A stretch of 64,000 bases of DNA from Odontesthes bonariensis (GCF_027942865.1 NC_134526.1:7916784-7980783), one strand, 5' to 3'; shown: positions 12,693 to 33,313, counted from the first letter of the stretch. Made by a program: numbers and translations. The notes: a model not told the origin generated them from the letters alone.

Positions 12693-14410
12693 TTAGAAAT
12701 CAGGACCATTCTTCTTCAGCTTGCTGTAGTCCATGTTCACTGTATAGAACTGAAAATACACAGCAGTTTTAACTCAAGTACAAGCAGACATAAACTGTAT
12801 TTAGTTGGTTCACCTGCAGTTCACTTTAAAGGAAAAGGCACAGAATAATATATATTAAACGAAAGCATTATATGTGCATTCATTTAGCGAATACTTTTGG
12901 ATATGGCTCCCTTTCTTCTCTTCAAAAACATTTTCAATCAGGCTCAAGTAGTTAATGACTATTAGATTTGTTAAGACTGGTCAGCGTTAACTCGATTATG
13001 CACTTTGATTAATCCAGCTGAAAGACTTATCCAGGGATCTGCAGCACCTCTGGCAAAGATCCATACACTGAGCACAGAGTAAAAACCACAGAGAGCCCGT
13101 GGTTTTAGAGTGCAAAACAGCACAATTAGTAGGACTTCCAGGGGCGTGATTAAACATACCTTGTACTGATCAGTTGGGGCAAGTTTGTTCCAGGGCTCAG
13201 GGTTATTTTTGCGATCCCAACTACAGGGAGGAAAATAAGGATTAATAAAGAGGCAGCTTGACATAGACGCTCGAAGGCAAGTCCAAGTGCGGACAGGATT
13301 AAAGCCAATATATACTTTCCTTTTCCAACTAATTGGCTGGAAATTAGTGTTTTGCTTAATACAAATATTGGCTCATCCACTGACTGAGCGTTACAGAGGT
13401 CAACAACAACTTCAACAGGCCGCCATGTGCATGCGTGATGAATAGAAAGTTATAAAAAGTGTGGAAGGCAGCTAATCTCCTCCAACCACGGTCTGGATTC
13501 TATTGCAATCTACAAAAGATCCTTGTGGACATGTGGAAAGCAGGTATTGCCTCTTACTCGCGAGGTCAACTGGATACTTGTTAACTTTTTTGCAGTCTTG
13601 AGCCACAACTAAAGACTTACGAGACATCTGGATTTCTCAAGCCCAGACGAGCCAGGTACATCATAGACATGGCTGCTCCTCCACCGATGAAGAAGAAAAG
13701 AGGGATCAACTGTAGGAGAGAGAAATAGGGGATGTCATTACCTTAAAAGGTGAACTGTGACAGCAAAACAGGGTTACATCTCACCAGTGATACTACTGAC
13801 AAGACTAAAACCAGTTAAACTGATCCTTGTTAACCAAAACCTGAGATCATCTACCCTTGAAACCTTTATCTGTCTTATGTTGCCATGGGCCCGTTCACAA
13901 CAACTTTTGTCTCATCTACTGTTTACTGTTAGTAACAACTTCTTCACTCCATCAACTGTTAAAACAAACTAACTTTTATAAATACATACTGAAGCTACTT
14001 GCTAACACTAACTACCAGCTAACTAGTTAGCTATTTAGTAGCAGCCATTTACAGCAAAGCAGACATCCGCCTTCATTAATAATCAACTAGTCTTTTATGA
14101 GATGTCGTGACCTTATTTGACTCCAGAACATCAACAGACCCACGTGTCTTAAATATATATATGCTTTAATTAACAACTTCAAGCATCATCTGTCGCATCT
14201 GTTTTTGTGGTTACCAAAGTCAGTGAGGTCAAACGACTAGCTCTCTGATGCTAACACCGCTAACTAGTCAAGCTAAGCTAAGTTAGCCACAAAAATTCTT
14301 AAGCGATCCATTTTCGGTAAAAAAGGAGGATTTTATAGAGAATAGTATCGATCTCTACTCACAGCTGGATGGCTTCGAAGTTGTTTGCGGACTGTTGAAA
14401 GCATATCCAT
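12693..14410 (-). CDS. ndufa4: NDUFA4-like cytochrome c oxidase subunit
   Basis: Four exons: 14410-14363, 13709-13621, 13220-13160, 12749-12693. The phases fit and give about 84 residues (82 if the second ATG at 14404 is used, which matches the usual family start ML). The product is a small inner-mitochondrial-membrane protein first assigned to complex I and now regarded as a subunit of cytochrome c oxidase (COXFA4). The sequence shows a short basic matrix-side N-terminus, one hydrophobic segment ([12 protein letters not shown] onward), then the family signature [16 protein letters not shown] and the C-terminal motif [11 protein letters not shown]. Length equals the family norm of about 81-84. 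It could be one of the teleost paralogues (ndufa4, ndufa4b or ndufa4-like), and I cannot tell which. The neighbouring slc35b1 lies upstream on the same strand. Confidence 0.93.
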
Positions 14411-15700
14411 GTCTGTACAGGCTGATTTATCCCAATTTGTACCAAAATAAACGGATTACCTTCAGATTTGCCAAAACGGTACGCAATTTAATCTGCAAGA
14501 TTGAAGCGGAAGAAAGGCCAAAGCGGTGTACGTAGAATGCCGCGAATAATGCCTGACGGACATTTTTTATCAAAACGTGTTCTTATTAACAATGTGAATG
14601 TCGTGTACATCGTTCTTTAAATTATATAAGTTATAAATATCACGTAAATTCGTATTGTTGAATGAAAAGCTCTAATTTGGCTTCAGACTTAATTTTCAGT
14701 CAGCATTTTACTCTGGCAAATATGTGGCAAATCGCCATTTTTTTTTTAGGCTGAAACAAATCCATACACCAAAGATGACCAGACATTCATGTCTTCATCG
14801 AGTGTATATATTCAATTCTAAACACTGGCAATCTGCAACGCCTGTATCTAATCTTCTTTTACACACTGTAAATTTGATTAAACTCATCATTAAATCGTTT
14901 TACAGCATTAACTCGTGGGATTCAGTGAGCTTTATTCAAATATTTAAAGTTGGATCATAAATAGGGTTGCCAACCGTCCCTTGGAAAAACTAGAATCACT
15001 AATCATGGACAGATGACATGATGGAGATGCAGATAGCAAACTGGCTCCGTCTCATATCTGCAGGGTTTATGGGTCATATAAGGTGGCTGGATCTGAAAGG
15101 GACAGTAGGGGTCGCTGTCGCCTTCATCCAGGCGGATAAAATGAAAAGACAAAGCGAATCATTTAGCTATAATACATTCAATAACAGGGCCTCACATTCA
15201 TACGTTTGGTGTGTTGTTTTTTCATTTAAAAATTCAATTTTTTTCAGGTGCATTTCCAAAAGAAATTGGTTAGCACATCTAAACATGATCATTTTTAGGG
15301 AGCCGATGGATGGCTTCTCAAATACTGTCAAATCTACATGTTTCAATATGTAGGATGATTAAACAAAAGAAAAATTCACCCGCTTCCCCTTCTGTGTACA
15401 ACTACACTCACTGTAGGAGTCAAGGATTCAGCTTCTGGTCACAGTTAGCATTAAAACTGACATTAGCCAGTGACCACTTAAGATGAGGGTTTGCTAATGA
15501 TACAAAGCATCTAAGCAAGAGTAAAAACAACTGAGACAGAAAGAAAATCACAATGGATTACAAGAACGGCCCTTTTTATGACAAGTTATTCTAAACTTGT
15601 AGAAAATAAAAGTAGAAAGAATTAAATTGGAATATTGGACATAAGAAGCTCCAGACAACCGTTTGAATGTTTTAAAGTACATAACTGGAGAACTGAGAAA
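14411..15700. other. ndufa4 upstream region to slc35b1 3' flank
   Basis: This begins with the probable ndufa4 5' UTR and promoter. A GCGGAAG (ETS-like) element lies at about 14,507, plausible for a respiratory-chain gene. Further on the DNA is AT-rich. A piece starting AGGGTTGCCAACCGTCCC near 14,965 resembles a dispersed fish repeat, but I cannot name its family. No gene is supported. Confidence 0.4.
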
Positions 15701-15715
15701 TAAACCATGAGATAA

Positions 15716-15949
15716 TTACACATATTCATTAATTTGTAAAACATTTGGTGTTAAATTCAGAGGTCGATGCTGGAAATGTATTTCTTCGGCTTTGTTTGGT
15801 TCAGAATACATCCAAGTCAAATAATAGTCTAAATACAGGTTTCTTTTCCACTTAGGTATTTCATTCAGTCCCAATTCCTCCACAAGAGCAAGGTAGTTTG
15901 TGGTTGTATGTTCCTCACTCGCCACAGCTGACTCTGGACTTGATCCCAT
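15716..15949 (-). CDS. Unassigned small open frame in the slc35b1 3' flank
   Basis: An ATG-initiated frame of 77 codons with a balanced, protein-like composition. It includes the stretch LGLNEIPKWKRNLYLDYYL and ends INEYV. I do not recognise the family. It lies 213 bp past the slc35b1 stop, on the same strand, so it may simply be part of that 3' UTR. It could also be the last exon of an unseen transcript: several AG dinucleotides precede it, but none is a strong acceptor. No signal peptide or membrane segment is seen. It is listed because the translation looks less random than other frames of this size nearby. Confidence 0.25.
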   Translation of the reverse strand: MGSSPESAVASEEHTTTNYLALVEELGLNEIPKWKRNLYLDYYLTWMYSEPNKAEEIHFQHRPLNLTPNVLQINEYV

Positions 15950-16161
15950 GCACAACAGGTCTCCTCAGTATATCAACAGGACATGAGCTGGAGTTGCAAA
16001 CTACAACCACTCTCTTTTAAATACAGTTAAATATCTGACCATACATTGACAAATGATAGGCACATACAGTTCATCTGTACAGGATGTCTTCTGTAAATAC
16101 GATACTTTCTATAGAAGTATTTCCGCTTGATCTGCAATGTTTCTCTACTGCTGCAGGTGTT

Positions 16162-19100
16162 TTAGTGCGTTGTCTTCTTGGGGGATTTGCCAAATTTAGC
16201 ATCCATTCCAAGACCTAAAGTGAGAAATCCAAAGATAAAAAATAATGAGCGAAGGGAAGCCGCTGTGACTGTACAGAGATCATTTCCCTCCACAAATCTA
16301 ACCAAGGGCATTTATAAAGTAATCATTAAAAACCTTAAATTCATGAGCATTCTATCATCTCTGGGTTAGAGTTATATGTATTGATTTCACAGATATTTTC
16401 ACTGTATGTGGAAAGTATTTCTATGCTGGATTGGATTGGGAAAAAAAAAACAACATAAATGGAGTTTTTTGCAAGAAAATGTGGGATCTCACAGTAAAGG
16501 CAGGTGGGAGAGAACACGAAGCTGACAAGAAATCCACAGAGGACAACAAAGAGCTGAACTAAAATTCACTCTCACCGAGGAACACCAGGACGGTGCCAGC
16601 CCACTGCATCGTGCTCATGACGTTGCCAAATAAAATAACAGAACCCAGAATGGTGAAGAACTTCCTTGTGGTGGTGACGATGGAGCAGGTCAGAGGCCCG
16701 AAGTACACCACCGTCATGAAGATGAAGGTCTGCCAAAAGAGGAAAATACTGTGACTTCAGGGAACAGAGCACTGCAATGGCCACATCAGTACCTCCCTGT
16801 TCGTTTACCCACCTGTCCTAAAGCACTGGTCAGTCCAAACAGGAAAATATTGTAGAAGATGTGGGGGTGGCGCTCGGCAAAACGCAGGAACTCCCACACT
16901 TCTCCTGTCCACAGCACAGCTGAGGGTAGAGAGCGAGATAGGGTCAGTGTTATTTAAACAAAGAGAGAAAACAGCTCCGTCACTGATTATATCGCATTTC
17001 TGTGTAAAGTGCTGAAGGGAAATCAAATCTGGGTTCATAAAGTAGGCGCATGGCACCACCAAGTGGTTTAACTGAACAACAACAGTTAGAGGAGGGGGTG
17101 TGAGGCAGAGAAACATATTAAATGTCTTTGGATCAAAGCTGAAGTCAGGCGCTTCATGACAGAACAAAGATTATATCTGCTTATGTGCACATTTCACAGA
17201 CCAAAACCAAAGGCATTTTAACACAGACTGCAGGCACAATGCTAAAGAAAACTCTTCTTTCCTCAACCTTAGAAAAACATCACAAGAACAGGGTTGAAGG
17301 AGACTTTGTATTGACTTGGAAAAAAAGAAAAAGAAAAGATCTGCACGTTCACTGGTCTTCCAGTTGAAGAGTGAAAACTACAACTGTCCCAAAGACTGAT
17401 AACAGGAAGTCCTGAATCTGTTGTTCTCATGCACTCCACATAAACAAGGACAACCTGTTCAAGATACATTTTCATTAGGAAGGTCATTCATTTAAAACAC
17501 TAAAAAAAAAAGGGGGGGGGGGGGGCTACAGAAATAAAGTATTCTGTAATATATTTATAAAAGAATTTCTCATCTTCATGTCAATCCATCACTTTAAATG
17601 TTGCAGCTGCAAGCGGATGTAGCATCCCTTCCCGTCCCCTCAGGATAGACCAGTACAGCTCATGCTGAAGTGAGATAACTCTTAAGCATTGAATTAACAT
17701 TCCTGAGCATTCTTTTCTTTGACAAATCCTCCTAAATAAAAATGGACCGTTCAAGCACACCATAAATGTAGCGAAGCAAACATTCAGAAAGAATGGAAAC
17801 CGAGCCAGAGATAGCATGTCGCGCTTGTTAGTTTGTTTTAAGAGAAACAGCCCCACAGCATTGATTTCTACCTTTTGATCCTCACATTACAGCCCATCAG
17901 TGCCTCACCTTAGAGAGCCCAACGTTATTACTGTTTGTTTTATGTGTCTTACTCTTCAACGTTTTATAGTAATCTCCTCGTGGAACCATGGGCTTTGAAG
18001 TGCAGAATTTCTTATCTATAAAGATAACACTCGACGCTTTGCCTTGACTGAATAAATTAGTTTTGCCTTCCGAGAAATTGTGCTCACATTTTCTGCTCAA
18101 ATGCAGCCGTTATTGGTTTTGTTTTAACGTGAAAATTGCCTTGAAGGACAGCGTCGATCCAGCTGCTCTTTCAAAGGTTTGTGTAAGGATTCAAAGTGTC
18201 AATAAAAATCTGTACAATTCAAATGACATGGCCCCACACCCACAGCGGTGGCATGATTCAGCTGTTGGGACTAAAACATAAAGGGAATATAAAGGGTTCA
18301 GGGGAAAAGCAGCTGATGGAAAACAGTATGACAACATTAAAGGAGAACAAAGAATTACTTGATTTGGATCCTTAAATGTAAATTTGACTTTTCTTTCATA
18401 AACAAAAAGGCCTAATTAAAGTTTTGCTTTACTTTTAATAAAGAAACATATATTAAGTACATTTAATGAACCAGCATTTTTGTTTTGTTCTGCAATATTT
18501 TAGCAGAACTGAAACACTCGGAGGTGAATTTGCTTTATTGGCTCCACTCTGGAAAACTGGAAGAAAAACCAGTCCAACTGATACACATTTGGTCGGAATC
18601 GAACCCTCAGTGGCACATTTTCTGTTTGGTGCGAGTTTGGCGAAGAGCACGACTGCCTCACCTAGTCCCAGCACCAGAGTGGACCACATGTTGATGTTCA
18701 GCATCATGTGGTTGGCGCCCGTCTGGAAGCGAGCCCTCATGTGGTCCTGGGCCACGCCAGTTAAGCCGTCCAGTGTCAGAGACACCAACTATGACACAAC
18801 AAAACACGCACACACACATATGACATGAGGCAAATATCATAGAGAGGTCAGGTGGCGTGCTTCCATTCCATAGTACGATTTGCCCCATTTTTTTCGTTTT
18901 CCACTGCATGAAGCTGATACCAGTCGATACTTAATACTTCCTCAGGGGCAGCCGTGTGCCAAATGGAAGGCTGGTGGTTTGATTCCCGGCTCACAGAGAC
19001 TTAAAAGTGTTCTTCAGCAGGGATCTGAATCCTCCGATGCCTCCGACAGTGTGTGAATGTGTGTGAATGTGTGCGACAGAGAAAAAAACTGCACTGCCTG

Positions 19101-21487
19101 TTACACCGTATAGACTACGTGTAAATTGGTAAATGAGGCTTGTGGCCCAAAAGTGCTTTGAATAGTAAAACTAAACTAGAAAAGTGCTCCATGGGTGAAG
19201 ATCATTTACCATCGACAACTGATTGGTCAGAGACAATCACGCGAGGGCATGAATTCCTCTCTGTAGCAGCACACATACCGACACACTTCCTGGTCCCATT
19301 AAGTTCTTTTAAGGTTCGGCAAACAATTTAGAGCGTGAATCCCAAATATCTCATCTGTGAACATGGATTATTACCGGAGCCGATCTCTGTCGCGCTCAGT
19401 TATTCCCAAAAGATATTCTAAGCTTTCTGTACGAAGAGTTTGTCCCAAAGTCAGCCTAATAACCACTTTATACTCCTCACAAACGCACACATGCACGGCA
19501 GGGTTGTGTCTTGACGTGTGTCAGCATGGAAGAGCTGTGCCATATTACGGAACGAAAAGACGCCAATACTGACCAAAACCAACAGAATGAGACACAGACA
19601 GATTTTACTCACCAACAAAATCTCTCCAAAGCCAAAAATATGGTCCTCTGCCACAGCTGAGCTCTTGTTGGGTTTATAGAGGAACAGAGCGACACCGCTG
19701 ACGATCAGCAACACACACAGGTACTTAGCCAGAGGGTACTTCTTGCGAAGTATTGTCACACCGAGGATCATCACTGCAACAAAGCACAAACAACAGTGAG
19801 ATACATGGATTTTACTTGTACATGCCGCCCTGAATGTGCCATCTGACCTTCAACCCTGAGAGTGAAACATATGGACTGGCGACAGAGTGTATCTGCACTG
19901 AAAGTGTAATGAGATAAAGCTGGGAGGGGTGAGACGAAACTCTCAGACATACTGTGAACTGACACAAAGGCTCTCAACCCCATGTTCTTGGGTCATTTAA
20001 CTCATCAAAACACTGCATTATGCCTGTCCTCTGCAACCAACTTCTACCTATTTTTACAGAGATGTACAAGAGTGAGCTTCATTGTTGCTTAAGTGTTTGC
20101 GATTTCAGTGTCCTTTTGGATGAGTAAGCATGGATCACATGACCACAAATATTCAGGCGCATCCATACAAAAATGATCGTCATTACATGCCACCATCTAA
20201 TCAATGTGGGGAGTGGCTTGAACTCTAATTATAGCATTCTGTATGTGATAACATAAAGAACCTCGAAGAAGAAAGTAAGTAGAAAGCAGAACACAAGCTA
20301 AAACTGACAATTATCGCATTTACCTGGTATTGGCTTGCAGGATTTCCCCAACACCTATCACAACAAAAACACTGCTTTAGGATACATGTGCACCAAACTC
20401 TGAAGAGACACACATTCACATCAGTCAAAAATATATAATCTCAACTGTATAACTTCGGTCCATTTAAAAAGGGGACGACTCACCTGTGTGGGGTAGTTGA
20501 CATACTCAAGGGCAGAGTTACTGGACACCATGGCCCCGAGATAAGACAGGGAACACAGGCCATAGAGCCAGCTCTTGGTGAGATCTGGTTTGGAGCCCTC
20601 AAAAAACTGGATTACTGAATACAAAGAGGAACATTAAAGCGTCAACATGCCACAGTTTAAAAGTTAAAATATTCAAAACTCAATCGAGTGTTGCCTGGCA
20701 GGTTTTCAATACTCACAGAGCCAAGCAAACATTGCATTTATGATGCACTGGATGAAGACCAGAGTCCGGGCGAACGTGAACTTCTCCTGACCATAATTAC
20801 CCCGAGTGCTGCAAAAAGAGTCAGAGAAACAAGACTGAGACAAGAAACCAGAGCAGCCTTTATCCACCTCTTGGCAGGAGCACAGATTGTGAAAAGGCCA
20901 CTTAGAAAGTGGAGGACATATCCTTGCAGCTGTCTTGCTCCTCGTCAGAGTGCAACTGTTATCAACAGCTTAACAAGGAGAACAAAACTGCAATGCCAAA
21001 GCTGTTCAGTAACAATATGTAATACCAAATATACAGTGAGGTTTGTAAGAAACCTGCTTTAAGACATACACCAGTCGGGTCATCGTTTGAAACCAGATAT
21101 GATCCCCCTTCCTCAGTGATACATACCATCTGTGTCATGGCTCAGGCTATGGCGACATAGCTGCTCCTACTTTATTATTTCTTAAGAAATACTCATATAT
21201 ACTGTGTCTGTTCATCTCTTTGTTAGTTACACTTTAAGGACACATTTAATAATGTTAAATGCATCATGTTCTTCTCCTCTATGCCAGATTTAAACTTTGT
21301 GTGGAGGACAGAGAACTTGTATCAGGGTTTATGATTCATATAACTAATTATTGGTTACTTACATGGTCTCTTGTAGTATTCCGTAATAAAAATAACACAC
21401 AAAAACTCCAAGGAAGCAAACGATAAACCGTATCCGCATACTGTCCCACAGCGAGGCGGGCTTCCCTGCTCCTTTTGCCGAAGCCAT
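16162..21487 (-). CDS. slc35b1: SLC35B1, ER ATP/ADP exchanger (nucleotide-sugar transporter family)
   Basis: Nine exons: 21487-21363, 20808-20717, 20614-20484, 20354-20324, 19773-19613, 18788-18662, 16919-16813, 16729-16576, 16214-16162. They give 326 residues, close to the human length of about 322. The protein belongs to the drug/metabolite transporter superfamily and is thought to import ATP into the ER lumen in exchange for ADP. Family signatures visible: [17 protein letters not shown] in TM1, [45 protein letters not shown], and [16 protein letters not shown] near the end. The C-terminus KKTTH is the di-lysine-type ER motif known in this protein. I chose the ATG at 21487 because it has a strong Kozak context (G at -3 and +4); an in-frame ATG at 21589 would add 34 residues. 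Exon 4 is a 31-nt microexon. Confidence 0.97.
17502..17525. repeat. (A)10(G)14 homopolymer junction
   Basis: Ten A followed directly by fourteen G, in the slc35b1 intron between exons 6 and 7. On the transcribed strand this is a C-run followed by a T-run. Confidence 0.9.
18935..19195 (+). mobile_element. tRNA-derived teleost SINE copy
   Basis: It begins with a degenerate tRNA-like head containing GGTTTGATTCCCGGCT (B box). A CAGTGTGTGAATGTGTGTGAATG segment and a tail resembling AAAGTGCTTTGAATAG and CTAGAAAAGTGCT follow. This is the layout of an abundant percomorph SINE. It sits in a slc35b1 intron and is moderately diverged. Confidence 0.55.
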
Positions 21488-21589
21488 GCCGTCGCCTACC
21501 AGCCCGGTTATGTTAACCGACACCGCTCCGCTGCTCCCCGCGCCTCTCACACTGACGTCCCGCTCCACTATAACCGATGTCACGAGCAC

Positions 21590-22870
21590 GGAGAGGGCGC
21601 TCGCGTTATCCGGTTAGCTGTGGATCTTCCGGGCGTTGGATATTTTTGTTGTTATACGCACTGTTGTGTGCAAGTATTCACCAAAGCTTGCAAACGCTGT
21701 CTGGGATTGTCAAAAGAAGGAAAAACTGTAAAAAAAAAAAAAATCACGCCATTGTTGCCATTATTTGTATTAACCGACTGACTGTGGAGTCAAAACAGCC
21801 CCTTCCCACCTGGGTAATGGAGAAGATGTAATAAAAGGTGAATGCAGCTAGGGATTTCTTAAAGTAATTAAAACCTATATTTAGAGGAAAAAAAATTGGT
21901 GCGTCAGAAAAAAACAAGGACCCCGGTGGGGCTACTAGCTAAGCCCGAACATTTATAGTTACTTTTATAATGTAAATATTTATCCTAAACACACGATTAA
22001 CACGATTTGATAGACTACTAATAAAAATATTTGAGACTTGTACATTTTAATTGCAACAAATATTTTTAATTTCCATGTTGTTTCTTGTGGAAACTGCAGA
22101 CAGCTATTTCGAAATATGAGGTCCTTCATTAAAAATGTCGCGTCTCTTTTTGTCGTCCTCGGATGTGGATTAAGTTTATTGGTCCATGTAAGGCAGAAGG
22201 GAGTCGCTAAGAGCCAATCACGAAGCAGAGCTGGGTGAACAGGGCGGTGCTTAGGTTTATAAACCGTAAATCCACGTTTCAAAGGCAGCTGCAACAACAA
22301 TGATATTTTAACTCAATATTGAAGAAATGTCATGTTATGATTTTCAAGATCTACTTTCGACTTAAAATAAACATTAAAAATACAGTTGTGAATACTTCTG
22401 GGCAAGGATAAAGCAAAAAGCTTACAACATATTTTCATTGGAAGTGAAGGAATAAATTGAATTAATAAAATTCACTACTAACCGAAAAGCTGTTAAAAAC
22501 TCTATTAGATAACTGAGTATTTTAATTCAACAACTTGAATATGACTGTTTTGTTTTCCCCAGAGTGAAGCAATATGCATATTGTTATATTGTTTAAAGGT
22601 CCTTTTTCAATTCGTATTCCAAGTGTCTCTTTTTCTCTACAAATTTTTTGTTTTCCTTTTTTTCCCGTGATCTGTTCATGATACCATTTCTTATGTATCC
22701 TTTTTGTTGTAAATAAAAAAAAAGACAATGACATTCAATGAGGAAGGAATTTGGATGCCAAGAAGAAATGCCTAAAAAAATCCAAGTATGTAAATCTGCT
22801 CATAATCATTCATGTAGGTCATGTTTTTAATCAATGCTGCATTGAAACATGCTGACGAACCTGGTGTTTT
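21590..22870. other. slc35b1 promoter region and gap to fam117a 3' end
   Basis: The first 60 bp upstream of slc35b1 contain CTTCCGG (about 21,626), a GABP/ETS-type element typical of TATA-less housekeeping promoters. The remainder is AT-rich. A 66-codon plus-strand frame at 22.04-22.24 kb with a hydrophobic stretch is not recognisable and is not called. Confidence 0.45.
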
Positions 22871-22876
22871 ATGCAT

Positions 22877-22882
22877 TTTAAT
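22877..22882 (-). other. Possible poly(A) signal of fam117a
   Basis: The minus strand reads ATTAAA, the common variant signal, about 950 bp past the fam117a stop. No canonical AATAAA was noticed nearer the stop. Confidence 0.3.
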
Positions 22883-23830
22883 ATTAACTCAAACAATTCT
22901 CATTCAACACTTTGTGACCGGAACTGCTCGGTCTAAAATAAACAAGCTCAGATTGAGAAAATCCCAACTGGAGTGACCACAATAAAAAGTTAACAAAGCA
23001 TTTTGGTTGTAACAGTGCCTGTTGTAGGTATGTAAAGCTAATAAAACTTCCATTACAGCTCATAAGCAACCCAAGTATAAACCGAGACACAAGTCAATTT
23101 CTTCAGAGAACGGTTAACAATAACTCCTTTCAGACATACAAAAATAAAAATCTTCCAAGAAATATCTGTAGAAAAGCAGGACATCAAAACTAGAGGCCAA
23201 AAATGTTTCTTAGCAAACTACAGATTGAAGAAACAAACCCTGTACTTTGTCTTCCATCTGTTATGCTTCTATAAATCAAGTTGAATGTTGATCTAAGGTC
23301 AAACAATACTCTGGGATGATACTGATTGATAGTTCAAAACAGTCAAAAGGTAACACTTGCTTCAACATGTGTTCTAAGTGCTCTGCTTTTTGACTCACTT
23401 ACTTTGACGTAAACATTGAAAAAACTTCCCTGATAGACTGCAGTCTTTGAACATCTGACAAAAACAATATTCTGTTTTATCAAAAAATAAAAAATGTCAA
23501 AAACATTTTTCAAACTTTTCCAAAACTTTAGTCCGCAGTCTAATTTATGGGGGAACACAAGGTCAAAGTAAGTGCTGATGAGGTAAAAATCAGCGGAATC
23601 ACACCATCCTGCAATTAGAAAGAATCAGTAAACCAGCCAGATTTTAGGCCACAGTTATTCTAGAGTACGACGACAAATGCTTACAGTCACAGTCTGTTAT
23701 GATCACAGTGATCATGGCATGAAGTGATGAGGCACCCTTCATTGTTACGCTGCATATAAAACACATCCAGGTTCTGCAGGTCCTGGCAGTGCAATGTGGT
23801 TCAGTCCTGAGAAACCTCGTCGATATCCAC

Positions 23831-31185
<7,355 letters not shown>

Positions 31186-32957
31186 CCCCCACTCCGCTCC
31201 CACAGCCGAAGTGCGCTTGTGAAAACACACAGCTTTGCTTTGCTCCCCGTCGTTCACTGCAGCTCTGCACGGCACAGGCTTCCCCTCAGACCACATTCAC
31301 TTCAACCAAAGCGATGATCCAAGAACGTGATCGGGCCTCTTGATGTACAAACTGCTTGAGCTTTCGTTTGTAATGATCACCATCGTTTTTCTTCTTTTAA
31401 AACTTACTTTTGAGTGGAAAAAGACAGTGACGAGTTCAGTGGACTTTTCACTTTAACACATCACCACAAATCGGGCATCATCTCGTCCTCTTGGAGAAAA
31501 GGACACTCACAGAGACTGTGCGCTCCTTTCGCATAATGCTGCTGGTTTCCCCTCAATGCAAAGTGACAACACAAACAGCTCAACCTGTACAACTTTCTCG
31601 TGTAGCCTACATTTCTAAGACAGGCTGATCTGGTTGGTTGTTGCAGAATATTACTGAGCGCTTATTGGTCATGGCATCCATCTGTCTCCGAAAAGGAAAG
31701 CCCCCCCCACTAAAATAAAAAAAAAAAAACTTTAAGTTCCCACCCACTTTGTTGAGATTTCTTTTTTTTTTTTCAACTTTGCGGGGCATGGGCCAACTCT
31801 CCCCTCCTCCTTTTAAAATCAATGTCCAAACCCTGGATCCATTCGCAGAGTTTATGTGTGGCTACGTGCGTGCGTGTGTGGTCTCTCAGAGTTTGATTCA
31901 GGGACAGCTAAAGAGTGCCTGCAGGGGCTCAAGACGTCCGGGACAGTGTTTATAAATGCCTTTTAATTTCCCTCAAGGAGCATCAGAGTGAACTCCAATG
32001 CAACAGAATAAATTAATTCAAATTTAGGGACGAACATTTTTGCATTTTTCTCAAGTCAGGTGTGGTTTTTGTTCTGTCCACATGTCTTCAAACAATGATA
32101 TTTGTTGGACTGATCATCGTCACAAAACAAGTCCTTTGACTTGTGCAGAAATATGATGCAAATCCATTCATATATAAAGTAAATGCACTGCAGATTTAAA
32201 ACGCACTGTGCACCATATATATACACAGCAGCCTCTTAAATCAGACCACAAATTAAGCTTTGTGAATATTCCCAGTTTGATGAGTAAATTACTTAAGACC
32301 ACTTTATTCTTATGAAGCTCCATAGCTTAATATATATTTACATGCTGCCTTTTGATTTATAAGAAGCTTAGGACTCAGAAACATCCATATAACTCATGCT
32401 ACTTCAGATGTTCTGGCAGCACAACAGAACCACAGAGAGCTTGCTGGGGGGCCTCATGTTACCATCACCCTTATGCCTGCTGATGAGGCTCTCCACTGTG
32501 TACCAGATTGATATTCTGAATAGGTTTACCCGGTTGCAGCATCATGAGAAATGGCACCATGAACACTTTTTCATCAGATCACATGTGTAGATATTTGATC
32601 ATCTCGGTGAGTCACAGACTTTTTGGTGGCTCAAATCAAGCTTCTTCATACTGGCTGTTGCTCTTGAAGTGCTGGAGGGATGTGGTGAAAAGAAATGTGG
32701 CCAAGAAAGCAAAAGAGAAACAAGTCAGGTCTCCCCTATGTGATGGTAGCTGCTCAGCAGCAAGTAGAGAATACTCTGTCTGAATCAGCAGCATTAAAAG
32801 TTAAGGAAAAACCCTTATTTTGTTTCTGTTATATTAATTACCTTTGTATAAACCAGGTAGATCACATGTTTCCGCATTTTTATCATGAGCAAGATGCTTT
32901 TTGCAGTTTGAGATTTGTTGTAACTGCATCTAACCAAAGCATGTTAGTCAAATTTGA

Positions 32958-33059
32958 TATATTTATCTATCGATATAGATATATATCGATAGATAAATAT
33001 ACATATATCTATATATACATATATATATATAGATATATATATATATCTATATATATATA
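32958..33059. repeat. TA/GATA-rich satellite with perfect 20-bp palindrome
   Basis: Positions 32,958-32,977 are the exact reverse complement of 32,982-33,001, with a four-base GATA loop. The arms include ATTTATCTATCGATATA. A further TA/TATATC tract continues to 33,059. A cruciform is possible. Confidence 0.85.
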
Positions 33060-33150
33060 AAGCTCCAGGTATACATTTTATAGGTATGAATTAGCGTCTC
33101 ATGTTGTAACTCTGAGGATGTATTAATGGAACGTGGTATGTTGCATTACA

Positions 33151-33165
33151 CCACTAGATGGAAGT
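33151..33165 (+). promoter_or_regulatory. CTCF-like motif downstream of rundc3a
   Basis: CCACTAGATGGAAGT matches 14 of 15 positions of the degenerate CTCF core CCASYAGRKGGCRSY. It lies about 145 bp past the rundc3a poly(A) signal. Confidence 0.35.
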
Positions 33166-33307
33166 AGAGTAAAACAATTAGACGTCTCCATGAATCTTCT
33201 GTTAAGAAACCATTTTTAAATCTGTTGCCACCTTGTGTTTGTCAGCAAAAAGCCAAAGTAAAAATGATAAAGTGTACACACACATCACACATAATGGAAA
33301 AAGGCAG

Positions 33308-33313
33308 TTTATT
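33308..33313 (-). other. Poly(A) signal of rundc3a
   Basis: The minus strand reads AATAAA, giving a 3' UTR of about 770 bp after the rundc3a stop at 34087. Confidence 0.55.

Larger units (their letters stand above)
31186..33290. other. fam117a promoter side and intergenic DNA to rundc3a 3' end
   Basis: The 5' flank of fam117a is GC-rich up to about 31.3 kb, consistent with a promoter and 5' UTR. Purine and pyrimidine runs follow at 31.68-31.80 kb. The rest is AT-rich and carries a large TA/GATA palindrome at 32.96-33.06 kb. No gene is supported. Confidence 0.5.

Noticed and set aside
12971-13380. Apparent 97- and 76-codon minus-strand proteins
   Set aside because: They are ndufa4 exon 3 read into its flanking introns, not separate genes.
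22038-22238. 66-codon plus-strand frame with a hydrophobic segment
   Set aside because: It lies between the slc35b1 promoter and fam117a 3' end, with no recognisable family, no clear promoter and only one short hydrophobic run.
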